This document shows positions 1-8,231 of a stretch of 64,000 nucleotides of DNA, piece by piece. Source of the DNA: Paenibacillus sp. ACRRY. Lineage in GTDB: Bacteria > Bacillota > Bacilli > Paenibacillales > Paenibacillaceae. The notes beneath the pieces are model-generated. The model searched no databases and was not told where the DNA came from. It worked only from the letters and a program-made list of their open reading frames with translations. How positions within the stretch are numbered: position 1 is the stretch's first letter; each line of letters starts with the position of its first letter. The stretch is from positions 1 through 64,000 of the forward strand of contig NZ_JAKRNM010000001.1 in NCBI RefSeq assembly GCF_022346995.1, written 5' to 3'. Made by a program: the position numbers and the translations under genes.

Positions 1-112
1 AGATTTCCCAGTATGTAAGACCCCTTGAAGACGACGAGGTAGATAGGCTGGGGGTGGAAGTGCAGTAATGCATGGAGCTGACCAGTACTAATCGGTCGAG
101 GGCTTATCCAAA
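1..112 (+). rRNA. 23S rRNA, 3' end (partial)
   Basis: The window opens inside a 23S rRNA gene. The sequence around 80-108, ACCAGTACTAATCGGTCGAG followed by GGCTTATCC, is the conserved 3' terminal segment of bacterial 23S rRNA. The 5' part lies outside the window. It leads into 5S rRNA and tRNA genes in the usual Bacillales order. The exact 3' end is estimated. Confidence 0.93.
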
Positions 113-185
113 TTGCAGGTTGTAAGTCGCACGTTTCGTTTCGGATCTAGTTTTCAGAGAATAATCTCTGAGTGTAGCAGCATCG

Positions 186-302
186 TTTGGTGGCGATAGC
201 GGAGGGGTTCCACACGTACCCATCCCGAACACGACCGTTAAGCCCTCTAGCGCCGATGGTACTTGGACCGAAGGGTCCTGGGAGAGTAGGACGTTGCCAA
301 GC
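186..302 (+). rRNA. 5S rRNA
   Basis: About 117 nt with the conserved 5S features: the terminal arms TTGGTGGCGAT and GTTGCCAAGCG pair, and the internal CCCATCCCGAACACG and GGGAGAGTAGGACG segments are typical of Firmicute 5S. It sits about 75 nt after the 23S end. The ends are uncertain by 1-3 nt. Confidence 0.95.
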
Positions 303-337
303 GAAACCCTTTTGGGTGTTTTATAACTACATAATGT

Positions 338-414
338 GGCGGCGTAGCTCAGCTGGCTAGAGCGTACGGTTCATACCCGTGAGGTCGGGGGTTCGATCCC
401 CTCTGCCGCTACCA
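338..414 (+). tRNA. tRNA-Met (CAT), elongator type
   Basis: A 77-nt cloverleaf. The acceptor GGCGGCG pairs (with end wobbles) to TGCCGCT, followed by encoded ACCA. The anticodon loop is TTCATAC, giving CAT. The T-loop is GGTTCGATCC. The G-U closing pair at position 1-72 and overall sequence match the Bacillus elongator tRNA-Met rather than the initiator. Confidence 0.95.
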
Positions 415-420
415 AAAAAC

Positions 421-496
<76 letters not shown>

Positions 497-507
497 TAAT
501 TTAATAT

Positions 508-588
508 GCGCGTGTGGCGGAATTGGCAGACGCACTAGACTTAGGATCTAGCGTCTTTGACGTGGGGGTTCAAGTCCCTCCACGCGCA
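508..588 (+). tRNA. tRNA-Leu (TAG)
   Basis: A class II tRNA with a variable arm. The acceptor is GCGCGTG/CACGCGC, the anticodon loop is CTTAGGA (TAG, Leu) and the T-loop is GGTTCAAGTCC. Unlike its two neighbours the CCA end is not encoded (A is followed by TCTC), so CCA must be added after transcription. It is the last RNA of the operon. Confidence 0.94.
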
Positions 589-601
589 TCTCTGAATTGT
601 C

Positions 602-660
602 AGACAGGATTAAGAGAGTAAAGGACTAAGTACCTTTTTCACTCTTGATCCTGTCTTTTT
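602..660 (+). terminator. Rho-independent terminator of the rRNA/tRNA operon
   Basis: The arm AGACAGGATTAAGAG pairs with CTCTTGATCCTGTCT (one G-T pair) across an A-rich and C-poor loop and is followed directly by five T. Confidence 0.9.
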
Positions 661-669
661 ATAATTAGA

Positions 670-696
670 ACTCTTGAGCCATTTCAAGGGTTTTTT
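670..696 (+). terminator. Second, tandem terminator
   Basis: ACTCTTGA pairs with TCAAGGGT over the loop GCCATT and is followed by T6. It would catch read-through from the strong rRNA promoter before the cupin gene. Confidence 0.7.
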
Positions 697-714
697 CATG
701 TTTTTATTTGCCCT

Positions 715-762
715 GAAATGGGCTCCTGCAGAAATGGGCTCACGCATAAATGCCCAGGGCAT
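715..762 (+). repeat. Imperfect 16-bp tandem repeat
   Basis: GAAATGGGCTCCTGCA at 715-730 is followed immediately by GAAATGGGCTCACGCA at 731-746 (two differences) and a poorer third unit at 747-762. It lies between the tRNA terminators and the cupin gene. Its role is unknown and it may be chance slippage. Confidence 0.5.
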
Positions 763-817
763 AAGCTGGCGTTATAGGTTTTTACCTAAACCATGAGCGA
801 AGGGCAGGCGTTAACTT

Positions 818-1600
818 TTGGCAACTTCTTATATGGATTATACGTTACCAACCACGCAGTTCACGTATGATGTGAACCAGAATCAATTGTTCAAAAAGGA
901 TGAAAATAACTACATCAATTCACTATCCATTAAACAATTAAATACATTGGGGAATGCGTCCCTGCTGGATATTTATTTGAGCACTGGTAACGTCGTTGAA
1001 CCTCATATACATCAAAATGCAACAGAGCTGGTCTATTGCATCAGTGGTTCTGCTGTCGTTTCCCTGATCAATCCCTTTACCAACGAATTGTTAAACTTCC
1101 CCATTAACCCTGGCCAGGTAGCGAATGTTCCCCAAGGCTGGTGGCATTATGAAGTTGCGACAGTTGATCAGACTCACCTGCTGGCCATTTTCGATGCTCC
1201 GGTCCCAGAAGCGATATTTGGTTCAGACATTCTGCGTCTGACGCCTGCAAGTGTGCTGGCCCATACGTATTGTCTGGATGAGAACAAGGTTAAAGAGACT
1301 TTAGCTCCTATTCAAAAGACGGTATTCATTGGACCGCCTGCAGATTGTGCAACTCAAGTGTCACCAGCTGCTAATAACATGCCTAAACCGAACAGCCAGC
1401 CGAATGTGCAACCAAATGTCCAACCAAACATTCAGCCTTATGTACAGATGCAATACGCGCCAAGTCCGGAATATATTTACCCTGATCCAATGAATCCAAC
1501 GTATGGGCAAAATCCAAATGCTGCTTATGTACCATCAGAGTCAGATTATATGCCGTACACTGTACAGCGTCCTATTATTGGTAACGGTTGGAGATACTAA
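818..1600 (+). CDS. Cupin-domain protein with Pro/Asn/Gln-rich tail
   Basis: 260 residues from a TTG start, with AGGGCAGG 9 nt upstream; the in-frame ATG at 833 has no binding site. Residues about 55-125 form a germin-like cupin: HxH(x4)E at H63, H65 and E70, and PQGWWH with the fourth ligand H110, so a bound metal is likely. After residue 190 the fold ends in five PN-x-Q tetrads and a Tyr/Pro-rich tail ending in GNGWRY, which looks disordered. A closely related cupin without the tail lies at 13420. In the germin family this fold includes oxalate oxidase/decarboxylase and storage proteins; the substrate here is unknown. The tail suggests surface or spore-coat attachment, which is inference. 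Confidence 0.8.
   Translation: MATSYMDYTLPTTQFTYDVNQNQLFKKDENNYINSLSIKQLNTLGNASLLDIYLSTGNVVEPHIHQNATELVYCISGSAVVSLINPFTNELLNFPINPGQVANVPQGWWHYEVATVDQTHLLAIFDAPVPEAIFGSDILRLTPASVLAHTYCLDENKVKETLAPIQKTVFIGPPADCATQVSPAANNMPKPNSQPNVQPNVQPNIQPYVQMQYAPSPEYIYPDPMNPTYGQNPNAAYVPSESDYMPYTVQRPIIGNGWRY
1388..1447 (+). repeat. Five PNxQ-type tetrapeptide repeats inside the cupin gene
   Basis: Encodes PNSQ, PNVQ, PNVQ, PNIQ and PYVQ in a row. Codons differ between units (CCG/CCA/CCT, AAC/AAT, CAG/CAA), so the repeat is held at protein level and is not a fresh DNA slippage product. Confidence 0.85.
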
Positions 1601-1627
1601 TTATCCCCCATAATTTTTTGAAATGAA

Positions 1628-1654
1628 TGTCACAGATTCATCTGTTCATTTGTC
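1628..1654 (+). promoter_or_regulatory. ECF41-type promoter
   Basis: TGTCACA at 1628-1634, then exactly 16 nt, then TGTC at 1651-1654. The promoter described for ECF41 sigma factors is TGTCACA-N16-CGTC, so 10 of 11 defined bases match. It sits 35 nt before the start codon of the AhpD-like gene, the usual ECF41 target type, and an ECF41 gene follows. Confidence 0.8.
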
Positions 1655-1689
1655 TTCAGTATGTACACTATAATACGGAGGCGAATGAT

Positions 1690-2136
1690 ATGAGTTTGAG
1701 AATGAATTACAGAGCAGCGAATACGGGGGCTTTCAAGGCATTAATGGCCATGGAACAGTTTGTATCGGGTCAATTTGAAGATAAAGTTTTATATGAATTG
1801 TTAAAAATCAGAGTATCACAAATCAACGGCTGTGCTTTCTGTCTTGATATGCATGCCAAAGATCTGATGAAGCTTGGTGATTACGCAGATCATATCTTAC
1901 TGCTTAGCGTTTGGCGCGAAGCTCCTTTATTTACGGAAAAAGAACGTGTTATGCTTGAACTGGCTGAAGCTGTGACCCGAATTTCTGAACAAGGGGTTCC
2001 ATTGGAATTATACAATAAGGTCCGGAAATACTTTAGTGAAGCTGAACTGGTAGATCTGGTTATGGCGATCAATACCATTAACAACTGGAACCGAATTGCA
2101 ATCACGACAGGCATGTATCCCGGCTGCTTTAATTAA
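1690..2136 (+). CDS. AhpD-like carboxymuconolactone decarboxylase family protein
   Basis: 148 residues. The ATG at 1690 is chosen because CGGAGGCGA lies 6-13 nt before it; the longer reading from 1627 would start inside the promoter. The family signature CxxCxxxH is seen as CAFCLDMH in the context INGC, followed by KDLMKLG; this is the redox-active cysteine pair of AhpD-type proteins. The C-terminus has the NNWNRIAI segment common in the family. It is the first gene after an ECF41-type promoter and lies 36 nt before the ECF41 sigma gene, the conserved pairing of these two families. Likely a cytosolic peroxidase-like or thiol-disulfide enzyme in a stress response; the substrate is not known. 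Confidence 0.88.
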   Translation: MSLRMNYRAANTGAFKALMAMEQFVSGQFEDKVLYELLKIRVSQINGCAFCLDMHAKDLMKLGDYADHILLLSVWREAPLFTEKERVMLELAEAVTRISEQGVPLELYNKVRKYFSEAELVDLVMAINTINNWNRIAITTGMYPGCFN

Positions 2137-2172
2137 ACATTTCCAATAACCACTGCCAGAGGAGGCCTCCAT

Positions 2173-3102
2173 ATGAATCCTAATAAACTCACCACTGAAC
2201 CGGAAGAGTCTTCTCTGGAAGTTGGTGAACTGTATCTCCGTTATAAAGCGTATGCTTTCTCCATTGCTTATCGAATGCTTGGGAGTGTAGTGGAGGCCGA
2301 GGATGTCGTACAGGACTGCTTTGCAGGGCTGCAAAGCAAATCTGACGAGGTTATCCGTAATCCCAAATCCTACATTGCCAAACTTGTAGTAAATCGGAGC
2401 CTGAATCTACTGAATTCAGCGCGCAATCAAAGAGAACATTATGTTGGTGAGTGGCTTCCTGAACCGATAGGCGATGCAGTGGATCTGCCTGAGCAAACCT
2501 ATGAGCAGAAAGAAATGATCTCCTATGCCTATCTGGTACTGCTGGAACGTCTGACACCCGTGGAGCGGGCTGTATTTGTACTTCGTGAAGCCTTTCAATA
2601 TGAGTACAGGGAGATTGCCGATTGGCTTGGCAAAACGGAGAGCAATTGTCGTCAGATTTTTAGTCGCGCCAGACGCAACCTGCCGGATCACCTTCCGGAT
2701 AAAGACCAGACCACAGTAGATTATGCTACTAAAGAAAAATTGCTCGCGCGTTTTACTACTGCCTTTCTTGCTTATGACGTGACGGCCATGCTCGATCTGC
2801 TCTCTGAACAACCTGTATTTACTGCTGACGGTGGTGGGCGGGTACATACGGTGATGAGAACAATGAAGGTTCACAAGGGTGTCCTAGCTCTTCTGACTTC
2901 ACGGCGTGTGCTTACCCGATTAAGGGAACGGGAGTGGGTGCCAACCATCATCAATGGAGAGGTTCAGGTTGCGCTTTTGAACAATGGTAAGGTAAGCGAG
3001 GTCATATGTCTACAACCCGACTTATCGGGACAACGAATTGACGGGGTCTATTTGGTCGTTAACCCAGATAAACTCAAGACAATTGCAGCAAGAAGTCATT
3101 GA
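2173..3102 (+). CDS. ECF41-family RNA polymerase sigma factor (SigJ-like)
   Basis: 309 residues, ATG with AGAGGAGGC upstream. The N-terminal half holds sigma region 2 (residues about 15-80, with AEDVVQDCF) and sigma region 4 (about 125-175, with EYREIADWLGKTESNCRQ). The C-terminal 130 residues form the SnoaL-like extension that defines ECF41. All three conserved ECF41 motifs are visible: WLPEP in the linker, DGGG in the extension and NPDKL near the C-terminus. In this group the extension replaces a separate anti-sigma factor and both activates and restrains the sigma. No anti-sigma gene is adjacent, in agreement. It probably activates the promoter at 1628. Confidence 0.93.
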   Translation: MNPNKLTTEPEESSLEVGELYLRYKAYAFSIAYRMLGSVVEAEDVVQDCFAGLQSKSDEVIRNPKSYIAKLVVNRSLNLLNSARNQREHYVGEWLPEPIGDAVDLPEQTYEQKEMISYAYLVLLERLTPVERAVFVLREAFQYEYREIADWLGKTESNCRQIFSRARRNLPDHLPDKDQTTVDYATKEKLLARFTTAFLAYDVTAMLDLLSEQPVFTADGGGRVHTVMRTMKVHKGVLALLTSRRVLTRLREREWVPTIINGEVQVALLNNGKVSEVICLQPDLSGQRIDGVYLVVNPDKLKTIAARSH

Positions 3103-3137
3103 ACCAGAATGCAGAAATCCAACAATAATGATAATGA

Positions 3138-3178
3138 AAAAAGCGGCATGCTCCTGCAATAGGGACAGCCGCTTTTTC
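3138..3178 (+). terminator. Rho-independent terminator after the ECF41 gene
   Basis: A 10-bp perfect stem, AAAAAGCGGC with GCCGCTTTTT. The T-tract is part of the 3' arm, so it can work in both directions. Confidence 0.88.
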
Positions 3179-3368
3179 TGTTATACAAGATCAGATTCAA
3201 AAACAGATATAATGCTCTTACACGTGTTTCGTAGTGAAATCCGAATAGGTGTGAATTTGATTCTGGTTATGAGCGTGGTATGATTCTAATGTGGTGTTTG
3301 ATGCCATTTCTAGGACGAGGATGGAAGCGATTATACGAAATTTCCGAAAATAAGTGGGGGAAGCTCTA

Positions 3369-4052
3369 TTGAGACAGCTGAATTATTTTAAAGTTTTTAT
3401 TTTCCTAAGCGTAGTTACTGTGGTGACAGTAGGACTGTACTTTGCAGCTGCTGATTGGCTGAATCAACGATATTACCGGTTTCTCATCTGGAATCTGTTT
3501 TTGGCCTGGATTCCTTTTGTCTTCTCTTTTATATCATATGGCTTCAGTACATCGAAGTGGAGAGCTGCTTCATGGCTTGCGGTGGCAAGTGGGCTCTTAT
3601 GGTTATTGTTTTTCCCAAATGCGTCTTATATCGTAACGGATCTTGTTCATCTGACGGCGCGAAGCTCACGTTATTATGCTGGTAACGGTCTGGATTATAA
3701 GTACTGGTATGATCTGATTGTTTTGCTGATGTTTGTTTGGACAGGTCTGCTGCTTGGTTTTTTGTCCATGTATCAGCTTCAAGAAGTTATTTATCGGAAA
3801 ATAGGAAATGTGGCATCGTGGGTCTTTGTAGTGGCGGGCTGTGCGTTGGGAAGTTACGGTGTATTGCTCGGAAGGGTCTACCGCCTTAATAGCTGGGATG
3901 CACTAACTAATCGTGATACGCTGTTTAACTTAATGATAGAAAGTATCAGTCGTCCATCGCTCGCGTTTTGCCTGTTTTTTGGCGTATTTATCCTTACGAT
4001 CTATGTGACGCTGTATTATCTCGTTAATGCAAAATCAACAAATAAAAAGTGA
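3369..4052 (+). CDS. DUF1361 family membrane protein
   Basis: 227 residues from TTG at 3369. The purine run GTGGGGGAA at 3354-3362 is better read as its ribosome binding site than as an upstream GTG start. About six hydrophobic segments are visible. The segment NLFLAWIPF and later LLFFPNASYIVTDLVHL are the hallmark motifs of the DUF1361 family, whose biochemical role is unknown. It stands alone, with a terminator on each side. Confidence 0.85.
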   Translation: MRQLNYFKVFIFLSVVTVVTVGLYFAAADWLNQRYYRFLIWNLFLAWIPFVFSFISYGFSTSKWRAASWLAVASGLLWLLFFPNASYIVTDLVHLTARSSRYYAGNGLDYKYWYDLIVLLMFVWTGLLLGFLSMYQLQEVIYRKIGNVASWVFVVAGCALGSYGVLLGRVYRLNSWDALTNRDTLFNLMIESISRPSLAFCLFFGVFILTIYVTLYYLVNAKSTNKK

Positions 4053-4110
4053 TGATTAACTGCCCGGGCTTTCGTCAGATGTCAAGAGAAAAGAATATAC
4101 TCTGATTAAT

Positions 4111-4136
4111 GTCGCTAATTTAGCGGCTTTTTTATT
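4111..4136 (+). terminator. Rho-independent terminator
   Basis: GTCGC/GCGGC stem (with one G-T pair) over an AT loop, followed by TTTTTTATTTT. Confidence 0.7.
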
Positions 4137-4283
4137 TTATCGGAAACATTCACCCAGAGAGCAGGATATTTTAGTGATAAAGAACAAACAAATCCATAAG
4201 AAATAGCGTTTATTAAATGATATCGTTTCTTAATAAAGCTATACTTGGGGAGTATGGGTTATTAAACTAAATGAGGTGAATAT

Positions 4284-4727
4284 ATGAAAAAGTTATTGTT
4301 AAATAACTTGTTTGTTTATTTGGGATTATTACTAATAATGGTCTTGGTCTTTATATTTGGGCTAAAATATCAACAATATTTACAGTTAGAAGCTCGCACG
4401 ACGTATCAACCTCAAGCAAGTATTGTTTTTTCTGTTTTATTTCCAATGTTCTTTGGTGTATTACTTGGTTTGCTAAGATTATTTGATTTACTGCGAAAGC
4501 CTGGAGAATGGAAAATAAATTGGATTAAGCTCTGTATATTCGGCATACCTTCACTCTATGTCTCTTTATTTCCGCTGTTGTATTGGTCTGGTCTACCTAT
4601 TTCTTATTATGATTTTCCCTTAGGTTATCTATTGATCACTTCTGGAACAACTCCTCATACCATTAGTGGCCTTATATTCGGTTTTTTATTATTTTACATC
4701 ATCGAAAAAAAGATCATAGAAAGATAG
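4284..4727 (+). CDS. Small polytopic membrane protein, unknown function
   Basis: 147 residues, ATG preceded by TGAGGTGA. Four hydrophobic segments are visible: residues about 8-26, 48-66, 84-104 and 122-142, joined by short basic loops (RKPGEW) and ending KKIIER. I do not recognise a family. It is followed after 38 nt by a single-anchor protein and may be co-transcribed with it. The stretch 4284-5850 is more AT-rich than its surroundings, which hints at a more variable accessory block. Confidence 0.75.
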   Translation: MKKLLLNNLFVYLGLLLIMVLVFIFGLKYQQYLQLEARTTYQPQASIVFSVLFPMFFGVLLGLLRLFDLLRKPGEWKINWIKLCIFGIPSLYVSLFPLLYWSGLPISYYDFPLGYLLITSGTTPHTISGLIFGFLLFYIIEKKIIER

Positions 4728-4765
4728 AATTGGGAATATCTAAGTGGTGAGGAAAAGAGGAGAGC

Positions 4766-5248
4766 ATGAAAAAAACAGACTGGTTTAAAATAATCTTAAT
4801 ATTCTCACTGCTCGGGAATTTGGCGTTTTTTCAAAATCATGAACGCGCAGGCAGGAAACAAGAAATTAAAAATGAATTATTGAATTCTTCCATTTACAGA
4901 GATCTAGCTCAACTAGAAGAGACGATTCAGTATCAAATCGAACATAATTGGCAAAATGAAACCCTTGTTACAGAGAAACTTGATGATGCCATTGATTCAA
5001 TTCTCTTAAATCATGGATTGGAAGAAGACAATAATAAAGTTGATATGTTCTGGGAATTGTTCGAGTACTTGGATCAGTTCAAGTATAGTGAAGAACTTTT
5101 TGATGTGAGCTTAAACGATGAGCAACATGCTAATTTCATTTATTTAGGCGAGAAACTCCGTTCTAACGGGTGGAGCTTCGAAAAGGGGTTTGATTTAAAG
5201 TGGGATGTATTTGAGTCAAAAGTAAAGGGGCTTATAGCGGAATCATAA
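4766..5248 (+). CDS. Hypothetical protein with N-terminal membrane anchor
   Basis: 160 residues, ATG after AAAGAGGAGAG. Residues 7-20 (FKIILIFSLLGNLAFF) form a signal anchor without a cysteine lipobox. The rest is charged and probably helical: it has Glu/Asp-rich segments and no cysteines. No known domain is recognised. It probably lies outside the membrane, anchored by its N-terminus. Closely follows the membrane protein at 4284. Confidence 0.72.
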   Translation: MKKTDWFKIILIFSLLGNLAFFQNHERAGRKQEIKNELLNSSIYRDLAQLEETIQYQIEHNWQNETLVTEKLDDAIDSILLNHGLEEDNNKVDMFWELFEYLDQFKYSEELFDVSLNDEQHANFIYLGEKLRSNGWSFEKGFDLKWDVFESKVKGLIAES

Positions 5249-5292
5249 TAGGATAGAGATAAGCTATAGAGTAAAGGTCTATATGGGGTGAT

Positions 5293-5850
5293 ATGGTGTT
5301 AAGGAAAGAAGCTATAAAGATAATCATAGAAAATGATATTACTAAACTTACTAGGGATGAACGTGAGGTTATGCTATGGAATTCTTGGGGAATCGATGAA
5401 CATGACCCTGAGTTTCATCATTTTTCAAAAGAGTTGCAGGATGAACTATTAAGTTCAGGTGCACCAACAAATGATGTAATGGACATCCGTTATAATGAAT
5501 TGTTAGTTAAGGTTACAGAAGGAAGTTTCTACGGAATGCCTAACGAATATTTATCTAAACTCGTCTCAGAAATCGTAGGAAGCCATATTGAGGTTGAAGG
5601 CTACGTAGAGAAATTATTACCCTGTCCCTGTTGTAATTACGAAACCTTGGAACAACGAGGGGAATATGATATCTGTCCAGTTTGCTTCTGGGAGGACGAT
5701 GGTAACAATGTTCCAAGCAGGTATAGTGGACCCAACCATATGACCTTGTCAGAAGGTAGGAGTAATTACGAAAAGTATGGAGCTTGCTCTGAAAGAGGAG
5801 CTGAATTTGTAACTGCTAACCGATATGAAATTTATAACAAGGCTGATTAA
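5293..5850 (+). CDS. Cysteine-rich CPCC family protein
   Basis: 185 residues, ATG with GGGGTGAT just upstream. The C-terminal 70 residues carry the CPCC signature: LPCPCCNYETL, then GEYDICPVCFWEDDG and a downstream GPNHMTLSEGR block. The two Cys pairs look like a zinc ribbon. The N-terminal 110 residues are acidic and helical and resemble no domain I can name. CPCC proteins are small cytosolic proteins of unknown function that often occur in variable accessory regions, as here. Confidence 0.82.
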   Translation: MVLRKEAIKIIIENDITKLTRDEREVMLWNSWGIDEHDPEFHHFSKELQDELLSSGAPTNDVMDIRYNELLVKVTEGSFYGMPNEYLSKLVSEIVGSHIEVEGYVEKLLPCPCCNYETLEQRGEYDICPVCFWEDDGNNVPSRYSGPNHMTLSEGRSNYEKYGACSERGAEFVTANRYEIYNKAD

Positions 5851-5896
5851 GAAGGGATATTTTTTTGAAAAAACCAAGTCAGTAGGTGAATAATAA

Positions 5897-6925
5897 ATGA
5901 CGAATATAACGGATGTAGCACGTAAAGTGGAAGAAGTAATGAATTCTAATGATTTTTCAGGAGTAGTTTTGTTAAAACAAAACGGACAGACACTCTTGAA
6001 TTTGAGCCGGGGATACGCGAATCGCAGCGATGAGCTTCTCAACCAGATCGATACCCGGTTTGGAATTGCTTCAGGGTGCAAAATCTTCACGGCAGTGAGC
6101 ATATGTCAACTAATTGAACAGGGCAGGCTGTCATATGACACGAGGCTTGCAGAGGCATTAAATATTGATTTTCCTCTGTGGCATAAGGAGATTACCGTTC
6201 AACAACTTTTAACGCACACCTCAGGTATACCGGATTACTTTGACGAAGAGGTCATGGAGGATTTCGCTGAATTGTGGAAGGTGCTGCCCGTCTATTCCAT
6301 GCGGAATGGGAGCGACTTTTTGCCGATGTTCCGGCATCTGCCGATGAAGTCAACTCCGGGTGGACGTTTCCACTATAATAATGCGGCATTTATCGTGTTA
6401 GGCTTAATTGTGGAAGAACAATCGGGACAAGCTTTCACGGATTATGTACAGGAACACATTTTTAAACGTTGCGGAATGACGAATTCCGGTTATTTTTTGA
6501 CCGATCAGCTTCCACGAAACACAGCAATCGGATATATCGACATTGAGGATGGAACCTGGAACACCAACATATTCTCAATCCCAGTCAAGGGCGGGGCCGA
6601 TGGTGGGGCATTTACAACAGCACCTGATATGATTCGTTTCTGGGATGGACTGTTAAAATATCAATTATTGAGTGAATCAACAACCCAACATTTGATTACA
6701 CCTCATGTACATGAAGAAGGCGAGACTTACTATGGACAGGGTGTTTGGGTTGATCAAAAAGGTGAAGGGATTTTCAAAGTACATGTCATGGGATTTGATC
6801 CTGGCGTGTCGTTTATGTCTTCGGTATATCCGGAATATTCTACTCAACTAGTCGTACTTTCCAATAAGGAGTCAGGTCCATATCCTATAACACTTGCCAT
6901 TGAAGAGACACTTTTTGAGTTGTAA
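5897..6925 (+). CDS. Serine hydrolase, beta-lactamase / class C penicillin-binding family
   Basis: 342 residues. The S-x-x-K nucleophile motif is SGCK at about residue 59, in the context RFGIASGCK; the second motif Y-x-N is YNN in GGRFHYNNAAF; QLLTHTSGIPDY is also typical of the family. The C-terminal KHD-type region is HVMGFDPGVSF. No signal peptide is seen, so it is probably cytosolic, an esterase or peptidase rather than a true antibiotic-degrading enzyme. It is convergent with a second family member at 7025-8047. Confidence 0.88.
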   Translation: MTNITDVARKVEEVMNSNDFSGVVLLKQNGQTLLNLSRGYANRSDELLNQIDTRFGIASGCKIFTAVSICQLIEQGRLSYDTRLAEALNIDFPLWHKEITVQQLLTHTSGIPDYFDEEVMEDFAELWKVLPVYSMRNGSDFLPMFRHLPMKSTPGGRFHYNNAAFIVLGLIVEEQSGQAFTDYVQEHIFKRCGMTNSGYFLTDQLPRNTAIGYIDIEDGTWNTNIFSIPVKGGADGGAFTTAPDMIRFWDGLLKYQLLSESTTQHLITPHVHEEGETYYGQGVWVDQKGEGIFKVHVMGFDPGVSFMSSVYPEYSTQLVVLSNKESGPYPITLAIEETLFEL

Positions 6926-7024
6926 TAAAGTAAAATCAATGTACGCCAATAACCCCAACCGATCGGAGGGTATCCGGTCATGGTTGGGATTAAAATGTGT
7001 CTCACATAAACCGATAGATGCGGT

Positions 7025-8047
7025 CTACAATAGGCTAAGTAACTGTGGTGCGATCAATCTAGGGAAAACATCCAATGGAGGTTTTTCCTTTTTTCGTTTG
7101 TCGTTCGTCAGAACCGTAACAAGCTCCAGCTGAGGAACAATGTATACAAACTGACCGCCAAATCCACGAGCGTAATAATAGTCAAGTACAGCTTCGTTTC
7201 GGTCAGAGCTGTTAACGGAGGTGGACTCTGACACGGACGATGGTTTAGGTTCTCCACTAAAATCAGATGGTTCATCACTCTTGCAAGTATCGACCCACCA
7301 GTGCCAGCCGTAGCTTCCACGATTCGGTGGTGTTACAGCAATGAATGCTTCTGTAGAACGAGTAACCAGTTCACTTGACATCAAGCGCTCACCATGCCAC
7401 TTGCCTTTCTGCAAAAAGAGCTGACCGAATTTCAGCAAATCATCGGGCAGCATCTTTAACCCGAAGCCTCCAGTATGCACACCCTGAGGATCACACTCCC
7501 ACTGATACTCCGTAATCCCCAATGGACCAAACAAATATCGTTCTGCGAATCCAGCTACACTCATTCCAGTATGTTGCATAAGGATGGCCGCAAGGATTTG
7601 GGAGACTCCCGAATTGTATTCCATATGGGTTCCTGGTGTATGACTAAGACGTTGCTCCAAAGCAAAGTTTACCCAATGCTCCGTGCGTGTCATACGTGGA
7701 AACGAATTCTGTCCGCCAAACTCATCCCAGTTGAAACCGGCTGTCATGGTGAGCAGCTGCTCCAGGGTGATTTGCGGTTTCTGGGGGTCAGGATCTGAAG
7801 CCAGCGCCGGAAAAAAGGCAGAGAGTGGAGTAGATGCATCTGGCAGCCATCCATGATCCATAGCGATACAAATAAGTGCAGACAGCACGCTTTTGGTGCA
7901 AGAATTGACTTTGGCGATCTGACTTGCTGCGTCCTGATTGCGATAATGCTTGTATATGTTCTCACCTTGCATGCTAACGAGACAGCTTCGCAGATCCAAT
8001 GGCGGAATCTGTTGTTGAAATATGGATTGTACGGATGAAGGATTCAT
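7025..8047 (-). CDS. Serine hydrolase, beta-lactamase family
   Basis: 340 residues, ATG preceded by GAAAGGA. The nucleophile motif is SCTK in KVNSCTKSVLSAL. The second motif is YNSG in MEYNSGVSQIL, followed by the family's GITEYQWECDPQG block. The C-terminal GGQFVYIVP corresponds to the third motif region. No signal peptide. Only distantly related to the neighbour at 5897, so not a recent tandem duplication. A Ser-rich insertion of about 35 residues (SDEPSDFSGEPKPSSV region) near residue 260 interrupts the usual domain and is likely a surface loop. Confidence 0.88.
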   Translation of the reverse strand: MNPSSVQSIFQQQIPPLDLRSCLVSMQGENIYKHYRNQDAASQIAKVNSCTKSVLSALICIAMDHGWLPDASTPLSAFFPALASDPDPQKPQITLEQLLTMTAGFNWDEFGGQNSFPRMTRTEHWVNFALEQRLSHTPGTHMEYNSGVSQILAAILMQHTGMSVAGFAERYLFGPLGITEYQWECDPQGVHTGGFGLKMLPDDLLKFGQLFLQKGKWHGERLMSSELVTRSTEAFIAVTPPNRGSYGWHWWVDTCKSDEPSDFSGEPKPSSVSESTSVNSSDRNEAVLDYYYARGFGGQFVYIVPQLELVTVLTNDKRKKEKPPLDVFPRLIAPQLLSLL

Positions 8048-8231
8048 AGTGTTCCTTTCTGAGGTTGTTTATAAAATAGGTGTTCATAATATTAGCATAG
8101 GAAAGTGCAGAGCTCAAATGTGGTAAAGGAGATAAGATCAGTTTAGGCAAAAAATATAGATTGAAGTTATAATAGAGTAGATCATTAAAAGTAGTTTTTT
8201 TATTAATATTAACCATTGGGAGGGTACACCT

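Noticed and set aside
1601..1622. Terminator after the first cupin gene
   Set aside because: AATTAT/ATAATT with a T-run exists, but the 6-bp AT-only stem is too weak to claim.
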